Of a stretch of DNA of 64,000 nt, positions 53,111 to 62,078 are shown in pieces (the stretch's first letter is position 1; every line of letters starts with the position of its first letter). Below the pieces are notes generated by a model, which saw only the letters and a list, made by a program, of their open reading frames with translations, ran no database searches and was not told the DNA's origin. The position numbers and the translations under genes were made by a program. The stretch is taken from NCBI GenBank assembly GCA_947303085.1, contig CAMYXP010000008.1, positions 52,911 through 116,910 of the forward strand, read 5' to 3'. The DNA comes from an uncultured Bacteroidales bacterium (GTDB lineage Bacteria > Bacteroidota > Bacteroidia > Bacteroidales > F082).

Positions 53111-54643
53111 TTATTCGTCACAGTTATCCTGACAGCCTTCATTAAGTATTTCCAAAGTGGCTCCAAGAGGGCACTCGAAAGGTCCGTTAATCTCAACTGT
53201 AGGCGCATTGAGGATACAGTGTTTGCCAGATGGAATGGAATATGCCCCCTCTTGCGGGATGACTATTTTCCCGCTGGCAAGATTATAAGATAAAGAAGAA
53301 CTTGAGTTACCGTAAGAATTAAGTTCAATATAATCCTCGCAAGTGCTGTTAGTACAATGGTAGAAATTCACCAACGGGTCGCCAACGATAGTGAGACCGA
53401 AATTCCAACTAATTTCACTATTGTGACTAATCAATTCTTTATGTCTCCACCAATAGACCAATGCTTGCCCCATGGTTTTTGCATTTCCTAATTGAGGATA
53501 AAAGTATTGAAACTGATACATACCACCAGCTTTTGTACAACCAACAGCGCACAAAATTTCAGAATTTGGTGAATAGACATAGTCACCTCCTAAAAACGCA
53601 TAATTTGGTTGACTGTCATCTGTCCAACAACATGCACTACAACAAAATAAGTTAATACCTAACGCTTTTATTGTATTGTTGTATATTGTGTCACCATATA
53701 TGTTACTTGATGTAATATTGAAACGGCAATGGTAATAAAAATCGGAGTGAGCGGCAAGTTGGATAAACTCATATCTGTTATTATTTAATTTTCGTAAATA
53801 ATCTTTATCGCCAAATTGTTGGTAATATTTAGGCCTAATGCTGTCATAATAACAGTTTCCATACAAATATGATATTGTGTCCATAAATTCAGGATTATTT
53901 TGCCAATCTTTATTAGTATATGTTAATCCATATCGTTTATTAACTTTTCGATGACCAATCCAGTATTTATGATTTTTATTCAAATAAAACCTCATTCCCT
54001 CTATTTCACCAATGAGGTCTCCCATATTAGCCGTTGATATTCTGCCAATAAATATCTCGGGGCGTTTATCTCCGGAATATTGGTCAAATATATTATTATT
54101 GTCTAAATCGTTCCAAGTGCCAGTTAAATCCATATAGTACATATCACAAGGCCATACGACATAACTATTGTTGCCCTGAATAGCATAATCTTTAATTGCC
54201 TCATAAAAAGCAGGAGCGATATCGCCAATGAACACACAACCATCTAAATTATTTTGATAACTTAATATCAAGCCTTTTATATTTATGCAAGTCTCAGAAT
54301 TAACACTTTCCATAATCACATTGCACCCATAAACATGATGAATATCGTATGCATATCGGTTTATTTCAAAGGTTAACTCTGAATATAAAGTAGAGTCGAC
54401 AATTATCAAAACCTTATTAAGCAATTCTGCTTGATTTGATAAAGGAATGTTCAATACTTGGGTGTGAGAAAAATTCCCGTTAGGTAATTGAGTGTAGCGA
54501 CTGCTTATTGTCGTAGGACTATGATCATATTCGTTAAACAGATTTGATAATTCTGTATATATATCATCTTGACCATACATTTTCTGGGATAAAGTCAACA
54601 TGATACATAATATTACCATTATTGAATAAAAGATCTTTTTCAT
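53111..54643 (-). CDS. C25 (gingipain-like) cysteine protease
   Basis: A 510-residue secreted protein with the caspase-like gingipain fold. A signal peptide ends KMYGQ. The family phrases are DGCVFIGDIAPAFYEAI, the DxxY surface-strand block with PEIFIGRIS, the catalytic His in FIQLAAHSDFYYH, the catalytic Cys in LFCCSACCWT (about residue 340), and the closing strand TIVGDPLVNFY. After the protease domain come about 80 residues with a VEINGPFECPLGATLEI ending. A T9SS sorting domain, expected for gingipains, is absent. The start overlaps the stop of the upstream T9SS gene (ATGA), so this protease probably works with that protein. Confidence 0.82.
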   Translation of the reverse strand: MKKIFYSIMVILCIMLTLSQKMYGQDDIYTELSNLFNEYDHSPTTISSRYTQLPNGNFSHTQVLNIPLSNQAELLNKVLIIVDSTLYSELTFEINRYAYDIHHVYGCNVIMESVNSETCINIKGLILSYQNNLDGCVFIGDIAPAFYEAIKDYAIQGNNSYVVWPCDMYYMDLTGTWNDLDNNNIFDQYSGDKRPEIFIGRISTANMGDLIGEIEGMRFYLNKNHKYWIGHRKVNKRYGLTYTNKDWQNNPEFMDTISYLYGNCYYDSIRPKYYQQFGDKDYLRKLNNNRYEFIQLAAHSDFYYHCRFNITSSNIYGDTIYNNTIKALGINLFCCSACCWTDDSQPNYAFLGGDYVYSPNSEILCAVGCTKAGGMYQFQYFYPQLGNAKTMGQALVYWWRHKELISHNSEISWNFGLTIVGDPLVNFYHCTNSTCEDYIELNSYGNSSSSLSYNLASGKIVIPQEGAYSIPSGKHCILNAPTVEINGPFECPLGATLEILNEGCQDNCDE

Positions 54644-56031
54644 AATACCACCACCTTTCTTGATACCGTTTTCCCGTTTTCAAAACTAATATGAATAATA
54701 GCTAAGCCTTTATAATCTTGTAAATCAATAAATATATTGTTTGAATTGCCAGTTTTATTATATACAGCTCGTTTTGTATAGTCGCCCACAGAGATGCGGC
54801 TTATTGATTGTTCAGAAACGATTTGAATAATGCCATCTGAAGGATTTGGGAAAATCTGGATTTCTGGTGAGTAAGATTCTTCTAATCCGTCGAATTCCAC
54901 TTGATTGATGCAAACTGTGTACTCTGGCTCAATATAGTTGTTGATGAATAATCCAGGGTAACAAGAGGCGGTTATTTGTTGCGAAGTAACATAAATAGTG
55001 TCGTTGCCAACGACAAAATAGTCATCGAAATAAAAATAAAACTCGTCGTATTGTGGTTGTCTAATAAAGTACTCAACGTCTTTGCTGTACAAAGCCAGAC
55101 ATAAGCCGGGTATTGGGGGACCTATATTTGTATATGGTATCCCGGCTGGTCCAGCTACTCCATCTAAAGTGTGTTCCGTAGAGGATAATATTTTTATGAC
55201 TTCCAATGTTTTGAAAGGATTGCCATACAAATCATGTCGAATGAATACAAAGCCTTTTACAAGTACAGAATCACCTTCCGTGAAGACGGCATCATTAATA
55301 TAGCCGTATATGAATTTTCTTTTGTTTGTCAAATAATGGTTTTCTTCTCCGTCGAGCAGCAACAAGTGTGAATCGTTTTCCATGGTAAGGATGCCCTCAA
55401 AGCTCACATCTTCAACATCATACGGAAGAGCATCAATAAGTTCAAAAACATTGAAAGTGTCGCCATTATAATCTGTCCAGACATCACTGTCGCCAATAAA
55501 CAGATAACGTTTGTCTTCAATGAGATTTCTCCCATTTATGGTGAATGGTATTTGTGCTTGAAGCTCTCCGTTAATGGTAATACTATAAGTATAAAGTTCA
55601 AATCCACGACTTTCGACGAAACTTGCAGTTGAAATTGGGTCTGGACCTGGATATGAAACGTCGTTATAATAGAAAAAGCCTAATATTTGCTGATGATTCG
55701 AATTAAGATTTTTACTTATATCAATGTTTTGAAATGCTTCTCCATGTCCATCTTCCATTTCCAAAATATTGCCGATAACCGAAATCTCATCACCGACTGC
55801 AATAGTGTCGTAATGAATCACCAAATCTTCCAAATATGGATTCGGCCAATAGTTGTCAACCATCACGTAATATGTCTCATTTTCAGAAACAATGGCAAAA
55901 CGGTCGTTACATACATTCTGCTCAAAATATGGCGCTGTAATGCGGTTCACAATGCCGGTGATGGTGTCCTGGGCGAGGAGTGGGAAGACTGTCGAAAGCA
56001 GTACTATTAATAAGGTAAATTGTTTTTTCAT
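54640..56031 (-). CDS. T9SS-exported protein of unknown function
   Basis: A 463-residue protein with a signal peptide (ending FPLLAQ). An OB-like beta segment (TITGIVNRITAPYFEQN, IAVGDEISVIGNILEME) at about 20-100 resembles nucleic acid- or saccharide-binding OB folds found in T9SS proteins. The rest is beta-rich. A T9SS sorting domain (IQIFPNPSDGIIQIVS to SRKVVVL) forms the C-terminus. It is followed with a 4-base overlap by the C25 protease gene and preceded by a 7-base gap. I used the MKKQ start at 56031, since the longer frame runs into the preceding gene. Confidence 0.8.
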   Translation of the reverse strand: MKKQFTLLIVLLSTVFPLLAQDTITGIVNRITAPYFEQNVCNDRFAIVSENETYYVMVDNYWPNPYLEDLVIHYDTIAVGDEISVIGNILEMEDGHGEAFQNIDISKNLNSNHQQILGFFYYNDVSYPGPDPISTASFVESRGFELYTYSITINGELQAQIPFTINGRNLIEDKRYLFIGDSDVWTDYNGDTFNVFELIDALPYDVEDVSFEGILTMENDSHLLLLDGEENHYLTNKRKFIYGYINDAVFTEGDSVLVKGFVFIRHDLYGNPFKTLEVIKILSSTEHTLDGVAGPAGIPYTNIGPPIPGLCLALYSKDVEYFIRQPQYDEFYFYFDDYFVVGNDTIYVTSQQITASCYPGLFINNYIEPEYTVCINQVEFDGLEESYSPEIQIFPNPSDGIIQIVSEQSISRISVGDYTKRAVYNKTGNSNNIFIDLQDYKGLAIIHISFENGKTVSRKVVVL

Positions 56032-56038
56032 AGCCCAG

Positions 56039-57022
56039 TTATTTTGAGGTGATAACCATTCGTTTTGTGTCAATAAGTTTGCCGTCAACCAATAGGCTGT
56101 ACATGTACATTCCAGGCTTGAAGTCGTTGGCTCTTATGGTTATGGTGTTTTTGCCTTGGTTGTAAACTGGATACTCCTTTAGCTGTAATCCGTTCAAATC
56201 ATAAACCGCAATTATTGCCTTTGCCACATTCGAATCAAGGTAGCAATCAATAGTCGTGGAGGAATTCGTCGGGTTTGGGACGTTTTGGAACAAAGCGTTC
56301 CTGGTGATTTCATGTGCGTCTATTCCGTATAACCCCTTTTCACCGTTTTTTAATTCGGCTATTTCTTGTTGAAGCGCTTCGATGGTTTGTTGCTGTTCCT
56401 TAAAGGCTTCAACAAGCACAGGTACAATCGCAGAATAGTTGATATATACTCTGCCATCTGGATCATGGCGTACCGCCTCGGGAAGAACTGTTTCCAAATC
56501 ATCAGACGACAAGCCCAAAGCCTTGTTAATCTCTAAATCTTTCATCAATCCCTCTATAGCTTCAGGTTGAACATTGGGATTGTCTATAAAATCTGGTTTA
56601 AACCCTTCGAATTCGTTGTCGTCATAATAGTAACCGTTTAGCTTTGATAGTAGTTTTGACGCATTTTCGATAGGATAACTTCCTTTTGTGACACCACCGC
56701 CACCATTATAACTGATGGTGTAATGACCATGTGCATATGCATTGCCAAGACCGGTAACATAGAATTGAGTATTTGGATTTATACCTTCAAGAGTAACATT
56801 CCATATTTTAACCAATTGTGCTTGAGCTATTGTATGATTTAATATATCAAAACTCCCTGTTAAATTAGGCTTAAAATTGGTCTGTCCCGAAGGAGCAATT
56901 TGTACACCGTCCGTTGTGTTTGTGGTTTGGATGCTTACCTGTCCACTTGGATGCATTTTTATTTGTCCATATGATAACACGAAAACAAATAATAGAACAA
57001 TTGTAATAATAGATTTTTTCAT
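56039..57022 (-). CDS. Autochaperone-like trimeric protein with T9SS tail
   Basis: A 327-residue protein: signal peptide (ending LSYGQ), short beta repeats (HPSGQVSIQTTNTTDGVQIA), then a segment typical of endosialidase-type intramolecular chaperones (GLMKDLEINKALGLSSDDL, GRVYINYSAIVPVLVEAFKE) ending in a coiled coil (QQQTIEALQQEIAELK). The T9SS-type domain (ALFQNVPNPTNSSTTIDCYL to KRMVITSK) follows. The whole resembles surface proteins built like phage tail tips. The preceding DUF3244 gene is 13 bases upstream, and the same DUF3244 + trimer-like order exists at 34735-38404. Confidence 0.8.
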   Translation of the reverse strand: MKKSIITIVLLFVFVLSYGQIKMHPSGQVSIQTTNTTDGVQIAPSGQTNFKPNLTGSFDILNHTIAQAQLVKIWNVTLEGINPNTQFYVTGLGNAYAHGHYTISYNGGGGVTKGSYPIENASKLLSKLNGYYYDDNEFEGFKPDFIDNPNVQPEAIEGLMKDLEINKALGLSSDDLETVLPEAVRHDPDGRVYINYSAIVPVLVEAFKEQQQTIEALQQEIAELKNGEKGLYGIDAHEITRNALFQNVPNPTNSSTTIDCYLDSNVAKAIIAVYDLNGLQLKEYPVYNQGKNTITIRANDFKPGMYMYSLLVDGKLIDTKRMVITSK

Positions 57023-57035
57023 AACTGATATAGAT

Positions 57036-57380
57036 TTAAATGTTTAGTTGTCCCTTATAAACACCATCACTTGTTGTAATGGTTAAAACATAATTCCCTG
57101 GTGTTGAAATAGTCAGTTCCGCATATCCAGGAGTGCTTGGACAATAAGTTGATGCCACCGTTGCTCCTGAAGCAGTTTCAACAGCAATGTCTGTTGCTCC
57201 GCAATCGGAACCGAATGTGATTTCAATGGTGTTTCCCTCCAATTCAACCGAAATGTCGTCTGTTTGAGATTTTGGTGCACCATTGTTATTCGTTTTAATT
57301 ATTTGTATTGGTTGTCCCTCAATAGCGTGTAACTGCGTTAAAAACACACCAAAAACTAAAAAAAACAATACTTTTTTCAT
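57036..57380 (-). CDS. Small secreted DUF3244 protein, copy A
   Basis: A 114-residue protein: signal peptide (ending TQLHA), then IEGQPIQIIKTNNNGAPKSQ and a beta-sandwich domain (VELEGNTIEITFGSD, ETASGATVAST, STPGNYVLTITTSDG, YKGQLNI). It is nearly identical to the protein at 61449 and clearly related to 34735. It starts a minus-strand unit: trimer-like protein, T9SS protein, C25 protease. Three copies of the TGTGACGAAATT element lie 120-175 bases upstream. The start MKKVL at 57380 gives a standard signal peptide; the longer frame does not. Confidence 0.78.
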   Translation of the reverse strand: MKKVLFFLVFGVFLTQLHAIEGQPIQIIKTNNNGAPKSQTDDISVELEGNTIEITFGSDCGATDIAVETASGATVASTYCPSTPGYAELTISTPGNYVLTITTSDGVYKGQLNI

Positions 57381-57505
57381 AATAGTTATTTTTGTCAAAA
57401 TTTCTATTGCTAAAATACGCAAAAATTTTTCAACTTTTCAAAGTTTTCTTTTACAAATTATTACACGTTTTTGCGGGTTCAGTTGAAAACACTTGGGCTT
57501 TGTGA
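57036..57505 (-). repeat. Segmental duplication, copy A
   Basis: The DUF3244 gene and about 125 bases upstream match 61449-61915 closely over roughly 470 bases. The upstream match indicates that the control region was copied along with the gene. Confidence 0.7.
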
Positions 57506-57556
57506 CGAAAATTCCAATATTTTTGTGACGAAATTCGGAAATTTGTGACGAAAATT
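57501..57556. promoter_or_regulatory. Three phased TGTGACGAAA(A)TT elements
   Basis: Copies begin at 57501, 57524 and 57544, spacings of 23 and 20 bases, about two helical turns. They lie upstream of the DUF3244 gene at 57380 and match two copies in front of the sensor gene at 62079. They look like binding sites for a shared regulator. Confidence 0.6.
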
Positions 57557-57600
57557 TCTACTATTTCAGTTGGTATCAATAGCGCAAAACGGAGACAACC

Positions 57601-60186
57601 TCAAAAACGGAACTTCACCGAGCATAAAACCTCACGCGGACGGAGTTTGTAAACCGATTCCATTAACGAGAATGTACCGGTAAAATATGAGATGTAGGCA
57701 TCGTTGTTGAAGATGTTTGACAGTTTCACTTCGAAATCAAGTTTGTGCTTTCGCAGAGAGTATTGATAGGAAACATCCATGTAGAGGAAAGTTTCCTCTT
57801 GATAGTCATAGATTTCGGAGGTGATACAGAAGAGATGGTTTTTGCCAGGAAACACCAGGATATCGCAATTGTGACGGAGATATTTCACGTTGCCTTTCTC
57901 TTTACCGCCAACTTTGGAGATTATTACATTCCAGTTTAATGAATAATCGATGTGTAGCCATTCGGTAATTTTTATCATCATGTCTGGCGATAAACTGGTT
58001 GAAACAGATGAAGTTACAACTAAACTGTCGTTTAAGATGGTGTGGCTTTTCGTTAAAGCCATATTGCCTTTGAGACTGAGAGTTGTCCTAATCGGCGAGA
58101 AAAATTTCTTGACCATAGCATTCATGATATGGTAGTCGGAACTGTTAGAACGCTCAACCATCTGAAGCACAGAAGTGCCGTTGCCGTCGATGTAGTATTT
58201 GTACATCATATCGGATTGACGATATTGGTAACTGTATGCCAGCGAAGCGTTTAGCGAAATGAACGGTTGCTTGAAGTCGATTTTCGCATTACCTCTGATT
58301 TTATCGGAGACTGACAACGGAGCCGACTCAACCATGATGCTATTGTAGTTTTTCAGAATGTAGTTGTCGTAGTAATGATCGAAGTTTTCGATACTCTGCC
58401 CGAATTTGCCAGAGAGACGGAATATCCAGTAATTACCAGCATTGAACTTGAACGAGAGACTCGGATTGAAAAACAGCCTCTCGATTGATTGCTTTTCAGA
58501 AGATTTTGGACAGATTTTAGCAATGCTTAGTGAAAGCGGAAAATTGAGAGTGACGGTAATTCTTTTGCGTTTGTATTCGAAGTTTGCCCCTACGTATGGC
58601 TTTGTAAAATAATGAGTTACGTCATTTTCAAAAGTCAAAAGCTCAGAATTGGCTGTTTTGTTGAGGTGACTGACACCTGCCTTAGCGCTTATGCTGATTT
58701 TACCGAATGTGAAGATTCCGCTGAACGACTCGTCGGTAAAGAATTGGTTCTTAAAGAGTTTCTGCTTAGTGAGCGGATATGCAACGCTGTCGTTGAGCAG
58801 TCCGGCAAAAACACCAGGCTCGATTTCAAGTATCTCGGGCGTGACACCATAAGAATTGTATGAAACGAAATCAAGAAGATGATTGCCCACGGGGAAAATC
58901 ACACGCAAATCGTTTGACAAAGCTCCTGCCTGCTGGTCGAGGTTTTGGTTTACAAACTCTTCGTTATTAAGGAGATGGCCGATGGAGCTGTTCCATTGTT
59001 TCGAAAAGTTGACCTTATCATTAAGATAGAAACGTTTGTCGTTGCGGTCGATTGTTATAGTTCCGAACACACGTTGGTCGTAGATTTTGTTGTGCAGTTT
59101 TTCGGTGTAGGAACTCGTGTCGTTAGGAAGATACAATGTGGTTGTCTGTTCTGCCGATTGTCGTTGCAAGTCATTGAGATAATAGACGTTAGCCCTTAAT
59201 TGAGTTGTCTTACTTATTGGAAACAGAACATTGAAATTGGCGAGATGCGATGTGTTGTCGAGGTAACGATTCTGGTCGAAAAGGGGCGGATTGGGTTTTT
59301 GTATCGACAGCTCCACATCGTTTTCCGACGGACGTTCATTTTGCTCATACGTAATGCGGCTCATGAACATCTTCACATCATTACCAGTGTTGTTGGTTTG
59401 GTAAGATGCCACCATTTGTATTCTGCTCGAGAAAATCATTGGCGTGACCGACACGTCCCATAAAAACGGCGCCGCCCCTATCCCAACCTTGCCGGAGCCT
59501 GTCATCGCCACATTTTTGGCAAGTTTTATGTTGAGTGACGCCTGTTCGGACGACACCTTGTCTTCAAGCATCTTGATTGGCTGATGGTTTTCGTAAATCT
59601 CGACCGACGCCACCGACTGGTGAGGCAGATTCTTACTTATAGAGGCGTAGCGACCGTCCATCAAGTCCATACCTTCGACATAAAATTTCTGGATTGGCGC
59701 ACCTTGATATGTGATTTGCCCGTTGTCGGCGACCTCGATGCCTGGCATGCGTTTCAAAACATCCTCTATACTCTTATCCTCTTGCTGCACAAACGATCCG
59801 ACGAAATATTCCAATGTGTCACCTCGCTGTTCGATAGGTTTTGCCGTAACAGTGACGCCCTTCAGCTGTTGCACTTCCTCTTTCAAGACAAAATCAATTG
59901 ACTGAGAACGGTTTTCTATTCTACGGCTCTCCTTTTTATAAAACATAGAGTTTGTCCCAACATCGAGACTGTCAGCATCGCTATTGAATGTTATCTCGTA
60001 AAAACCGTCGATATCAGAGAAACCGTATGCAGAGATGGAGGTGCTTCCGGCTCTATGCACCAAAACGCTGATGTTTGGAATTGGTGAGCCTATCGTGTCG
60101 GATATTTTACCGCTGAGCACAGTTTGCGCACTTGCAATATATGAAGCGAGTATAAACAAAACCAATAAAACCGCCCATTTTCTCAT
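57601..60186 (-). CDS. TonB-dependent receptor-like outer membrane protein
   Basis: An 861-residue outer membrane protein of the type paired with GLPGLI proteins. Signal peptide 1-20. A carboxypeptidase-regulatory-like beta domain (VLSGKISDTIGSPIPNISVL, DIDGFYEITF) spans about 22-105. A plug domain follows (GDTLEYFVGSFVQQEDKSIE, DVLKRMPGIEVADNG). A long beta-barrel region runs from about 270 to the end in aromatic-rich strands, finishing CSVKFRF. It overlaps the GLPGLI gene by 4 bases. Such proteins import or export small ligands or peptides; the Cys-rich peptide gene upstream is a plausible substrate, by context only. Confidence 0.87.
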   Translation of the reverse strand: MRKWAVLLVLFILASYIASAQTVLSGKISDTIGSPIPNISVLVHRAGSTSISAYGFSDIDGFYEITFNSDADSLDVGTNSMFYKKESRRIENRSQSIDFVLKEEVQQLKGVTVTAKPIEQRGDTLEYFVGSFVQQEDKSIEDVLKRMPGIEVADNGQITYQGAPIQKFYVEGMDLMDGRYASISKNLPHQSVASVEIYENHQPIKMLEDKVSSEQASLNIKLAKNVAMTGSGKVGIGAAPFLWDVSVTPMIFSSRIQMVASYQTNNTGNDVKMFMSRITYEQNERPSENDVELSIQKPNPPLFDQNRYLDNTSHLANFNVLFPISKTTQLRANVYYLNDLQRQSAEQTTTLYLPNDTSSYTEKLHNKIYDQRVFGTITIDRNDKRFYLNDKVNFSKQWNSSIGHLLNNEEFVNQNLDQQAGALSNDLRVIFPVGNHLLDFVSYNSYGVTPEILEIEPGVFAGLLNDSVAYPLTKQKLFKNQFFTDESFSGIFTFGKISISAKAGVSHLNKTANSELLTFENDVTHYFTKPYVGANFEYKRKRITVTLNFPLSLSIAKICPKSSEKQSIERLFFNPSLSFKFNAGNYWIFRLSGKFGQSIENFDHYYDNYILKNYNSIMVESAPLSVSDKIRGNAKIDFKQPFISLNASLAYSYQYRQSDMMYKYYIDGNGTSVLQMVERSNSSDYHIMNAMVKKFFSPIRTTLSLKGNMALTKSHTILNDSLVVTSSVSTSLSPDMMIKITEWLHIDYSLNWNVIISKVGGKEKGNVKYLRHNCDILVFPGKNHLFCITSEIYDYQEETFLYMDVSYQYSLRKHKLDFEVKLSNIFNNDAYISYFTGTFSLMESVYKLRPREVLCSVKFRF

Positions 60187-61031
60187 TTTCTTTCAAGTTC
60201 GAGAGGGTTGTTTTGTGATGCAGCATACTGGCTGGCACGATATGCGACATTTGCGTCACCGCCTTTTTCTAACACGGCGTTTGTAATGTTCATGATATCA
60301 TTATCATAAACTTTGAAAAACTCTTTTTTTGTCGTGAGGATATAATTGTCCCTATCATAATACTCCACCATTGTACCTGATTGAGGTATCTCTATTGATA
60401 TCATAGTGAATTCGTAATGCCTTTCCACGTCTGCAATCCTCAATATCAATCCAGGCAAACCGCAAAATTTATATGGTCCGTCGCTATATGGTATTTCTGG
60501 TGTAAACCATGCTTCCCAACGCCGACCGCCAAAATCACAAATTGCTTTTTGGGAAAAATAACCATTAATAGTATCTGTTTCTAATGTTATATCCCAGTTA
60601 AAACAACTTCTATTCTCTTCGTATTTGAACGCTCCAGCCAAAAAAACATAATCTGTGGTAATGATAGAGCCGTTGGCATGTTTTTTATATATCCTGTATT
60701 TGAAATGATAAACGAAATCGTCAGTTGAGATGCCAGATTGAAGCCATTCCATCATTTTACCTTCTTGTACCTTTTGACGACCTGTCTTAACAAACTTATA
60801 ATGGTTAAAAGACTGGTAACTGCTTGATTCGTATCCGGTAATGAGAATTTGTTTCTCTTGTTTTTTAAAATTTATATGAAGTGTATCATCTATATAAGTA
60901 AGTTGATACATAACACAAATTCGGGCTGTATCAAGTGCGACAACAGGCTCGTTAAACCAGTATTGGGCATATACTGATAGTGAAATATTAAAAATGACGA
61001 ATGACAATAAAAACCTTTTCATAACTTTCAA
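60183..61031 (-). CDS. GLPGLI family protein
   Basis: A 282-residue periplasmic or surface protein with a signal peptide (ending LSVYAQ). The family motif is clear in GPYKFCGLPGLILRIADVER, followed by EFTMISIEIPQ. GLPGLI proteins are regularly encoded next to TonB-type outer membrane receptors in Bacteroidetes, as here with a 4-base overlap. The ATG three codons in (61022) is an equally good start. The gene is preceded by a small Cys-rich peptide gene 47 bases upstream. Confidence 0.88.
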   Translation of the reverse strand: MKVMKRFLLSFVIFNISLSVYAQYWFNEPVVALDTARICVMYQLTYIDDTLHINFKKQEKQILITGYESSSYQSFNHYKFVKTGRQKVQEGKMMEWLQSGISTDDFVYHFKYRIYKKHANGSIITTDYVFLAGAFKYEENRSCFNWDITLETDTINGYFSQKAICDFGGRRWEAWFTPEIPYSDGPYKFCGLPGLILRIADVERHYEFTMISIEIPQSGTMVEYYDRDNYILTTKKEFFKVYDNDIMNITNAVLEKGGDANVAYRASQYAASQNNPLELERK

Positions 61032-61078
61032 TTAGACCGGATACATTCATTTTAATTGAACATATCCGGTATGGTTAA

Positions 61079-61321
61079 TTAATCATCGCCAGGTCCAACG
61101 CCTGGTTCCACTTGAATGTTACAGAAAATCTCCATTAAGGTATTGTAATCTTCTTGATCACATACAACGGCATAACCATGTGTTGAACCGTCAGGACATG
61201 TTACTAAAACTGTAATGCAATCTGGAGCAGTCTGTTCTGCCATTGCTTTTTTCGGTGCAATAAATGTGACCATTCCAGTTATTGCTAATGCCACAAAGAT
61301 TTTTGATACTAATTTTTTCAT
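61079..61321 (-). CDS. Small Cys-rich secreted peptide
   Basis: An 80-residue protein with a signal peptide of about 28 residues (cleavage after KKAMA) and a mature part of some 50 residues containing four Cys (35, 42, 54, 67): DCITVLVTCPDGS, VVCDQE, IFCNIQ. The tail is Gly/Pro/Asp-rich (VEPGVGPGDD). It lies directly before the GLPGLI and receptor genes. This is the position of short peptide precursors in Bacteroidales transport clusters. No family recognised; a disulfide-bonded secreted peptide or a receptor ligand is possible. Confidence 0.65.
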   Translation of the reverse strand: MKKLVSKIFVALAITGMVTFIAPKKAMAEQTAPDCITVLVTCPDGSTHGYAVVCDQEDYNTLMEIFCNIQVEPGVGPGDD

Positions 61322-61374
61322 GATTATAATTTTTATTTAAGATTATTAAATTTGTTGTTTGATGATTATTGGTG

Positions 61375-61401
61375 TGGTCTCATAATTTATTAACGAGACC
61401 A
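61375..61401. terminator. Hairpin between DUF3244 copy B and the peptide gene
   Basis: TGGTCTC (61375-61381) pairs with GAGACCA (61395-61401). On the minus strand it lies downstream of the DUF3244 gene and may reduce readthrough into the next genes. It lacks a clear U-run. Confidence 0.4.
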
Positions 61402-61448
61402 TTTATAAAATAAACCTGTTTTTCCCCAACATCCAAATTGTTTTCATA

Positions 61449-61796
61449 TTAATTAATGTTTAGTTGTCCTTTATAAACACCGTCACTTGTTGTAATGGTT
61501 AATACATAATTCCCTGGCGTTGAAATGGTCAGTTCCGCATATCCCGGTGTGCTTGGGCAGTAAGTTGATGCCACTGTTGCTCCTGAAGCAGTTTCAACAG
61601 TAATGTCTGCAGCTCCGCAATCGGAACCGAATGTGATTTCAATGGTGTTTCCTTCCAATTCAACCGAAATATCGGCTGTTTGAGATTTGGGTGCACCATT
61701 GTTATTCGTTTTAATTATTTGTATTGGTTGCCCTTCAATAGCAAAAAGCTGTAAGAACAACAACCCAAAGAAAAAAAGAAACAATACTTTTTTCAT
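61449..61796 (-). CDS. Small secreted DUF3244 protein, copy B
   Basis: A 115-residue protein nearly identical to copy A at 57036 (same mature N-terminus IEGQPIQIIKTNNNGAPKSQ and same DUF3244 core), differing mainly in the signal peptide and an added C-terminal Asn. It heads the unit with the Cys-rich peptide, GLPGLI and receptor genes. The divergent sensor-regulator gene starts 280 bases away, with two TGTGACGAAATT copies between them. Confidence 0.8.
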   Translation of the reverse strand: MKKVLFLFFFGLLFLQLFAIEGQPIQIIKTNNNGAPKSQTADISVELEGNTIEITFGSDCGAADITVETASGATVASTYCPSTPGYAELTISTPGNYVLTITTSDGVYKGQLNIN

Positions 61797-61915
61797 AATA
61801 GTCATTTTTGTCAAAATTTCTATTACGAAAATATGCAAAAAATTTTCAACTTTTCAAAGTTTTCTATTACAAATTATTACATGTTTTTGCTAGTTCAGTT
61901 GAAAACACTGGGGTT
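61449..61915 (-). repeat. Segmental duplication, copy B
   Basis: Partner of 57036-57505. The match ends just before the phased operator-like elements. Confidence 0.7.
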
Positions 61916-62006
61916 TGACGACGAATGACAAAATGTTATGGAAAGTTATGGAATGTTGTAATTTAATGAAACATAGAGTGTTACACGGATTTTGTCCATA
62001 TTTTAT

Positions 62007-62040
62007 TGTGACGAAATTTCCTGTTTTTGTGACGAAATTT
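62007..62040. promoter_or_regulatory. Two phased TGTGACGAAATTT elements
   Basis: Exact copies at 62007-62019 and 62028-62040, 21 bases apart, end 26 bases before the -7 element of the sensor gene, where a -33 TTG is missing. This is the place for an activator that substitutes for -33 contacts. Confidence 0.62.
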
Positions 62041-62066
62041 TCGGATGAGAGTTTTAAAATTCTTGT

Positions 62067-62074
62067 TATATTTG
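62067..62074 (+). promoter_or_regulatory. -7 element of sensor-regulator 2
   Basis: TATATTTG ends only 4 bases before the ATG at 62079, which predicts a leaderless or almost leaderless mRNA. Confidence 0.6.
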
Positions 62075-62078
62075 CAAA

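Noticed and set aside
52873..53208. A minus-strand frame of 111 codons overlapping the end of the C25 protease gene
   Set aside because: It overlaps the protease coding sequence by about 100 bases in another frame and shows no domain; the protease ends in a normal-looking C-terminus.
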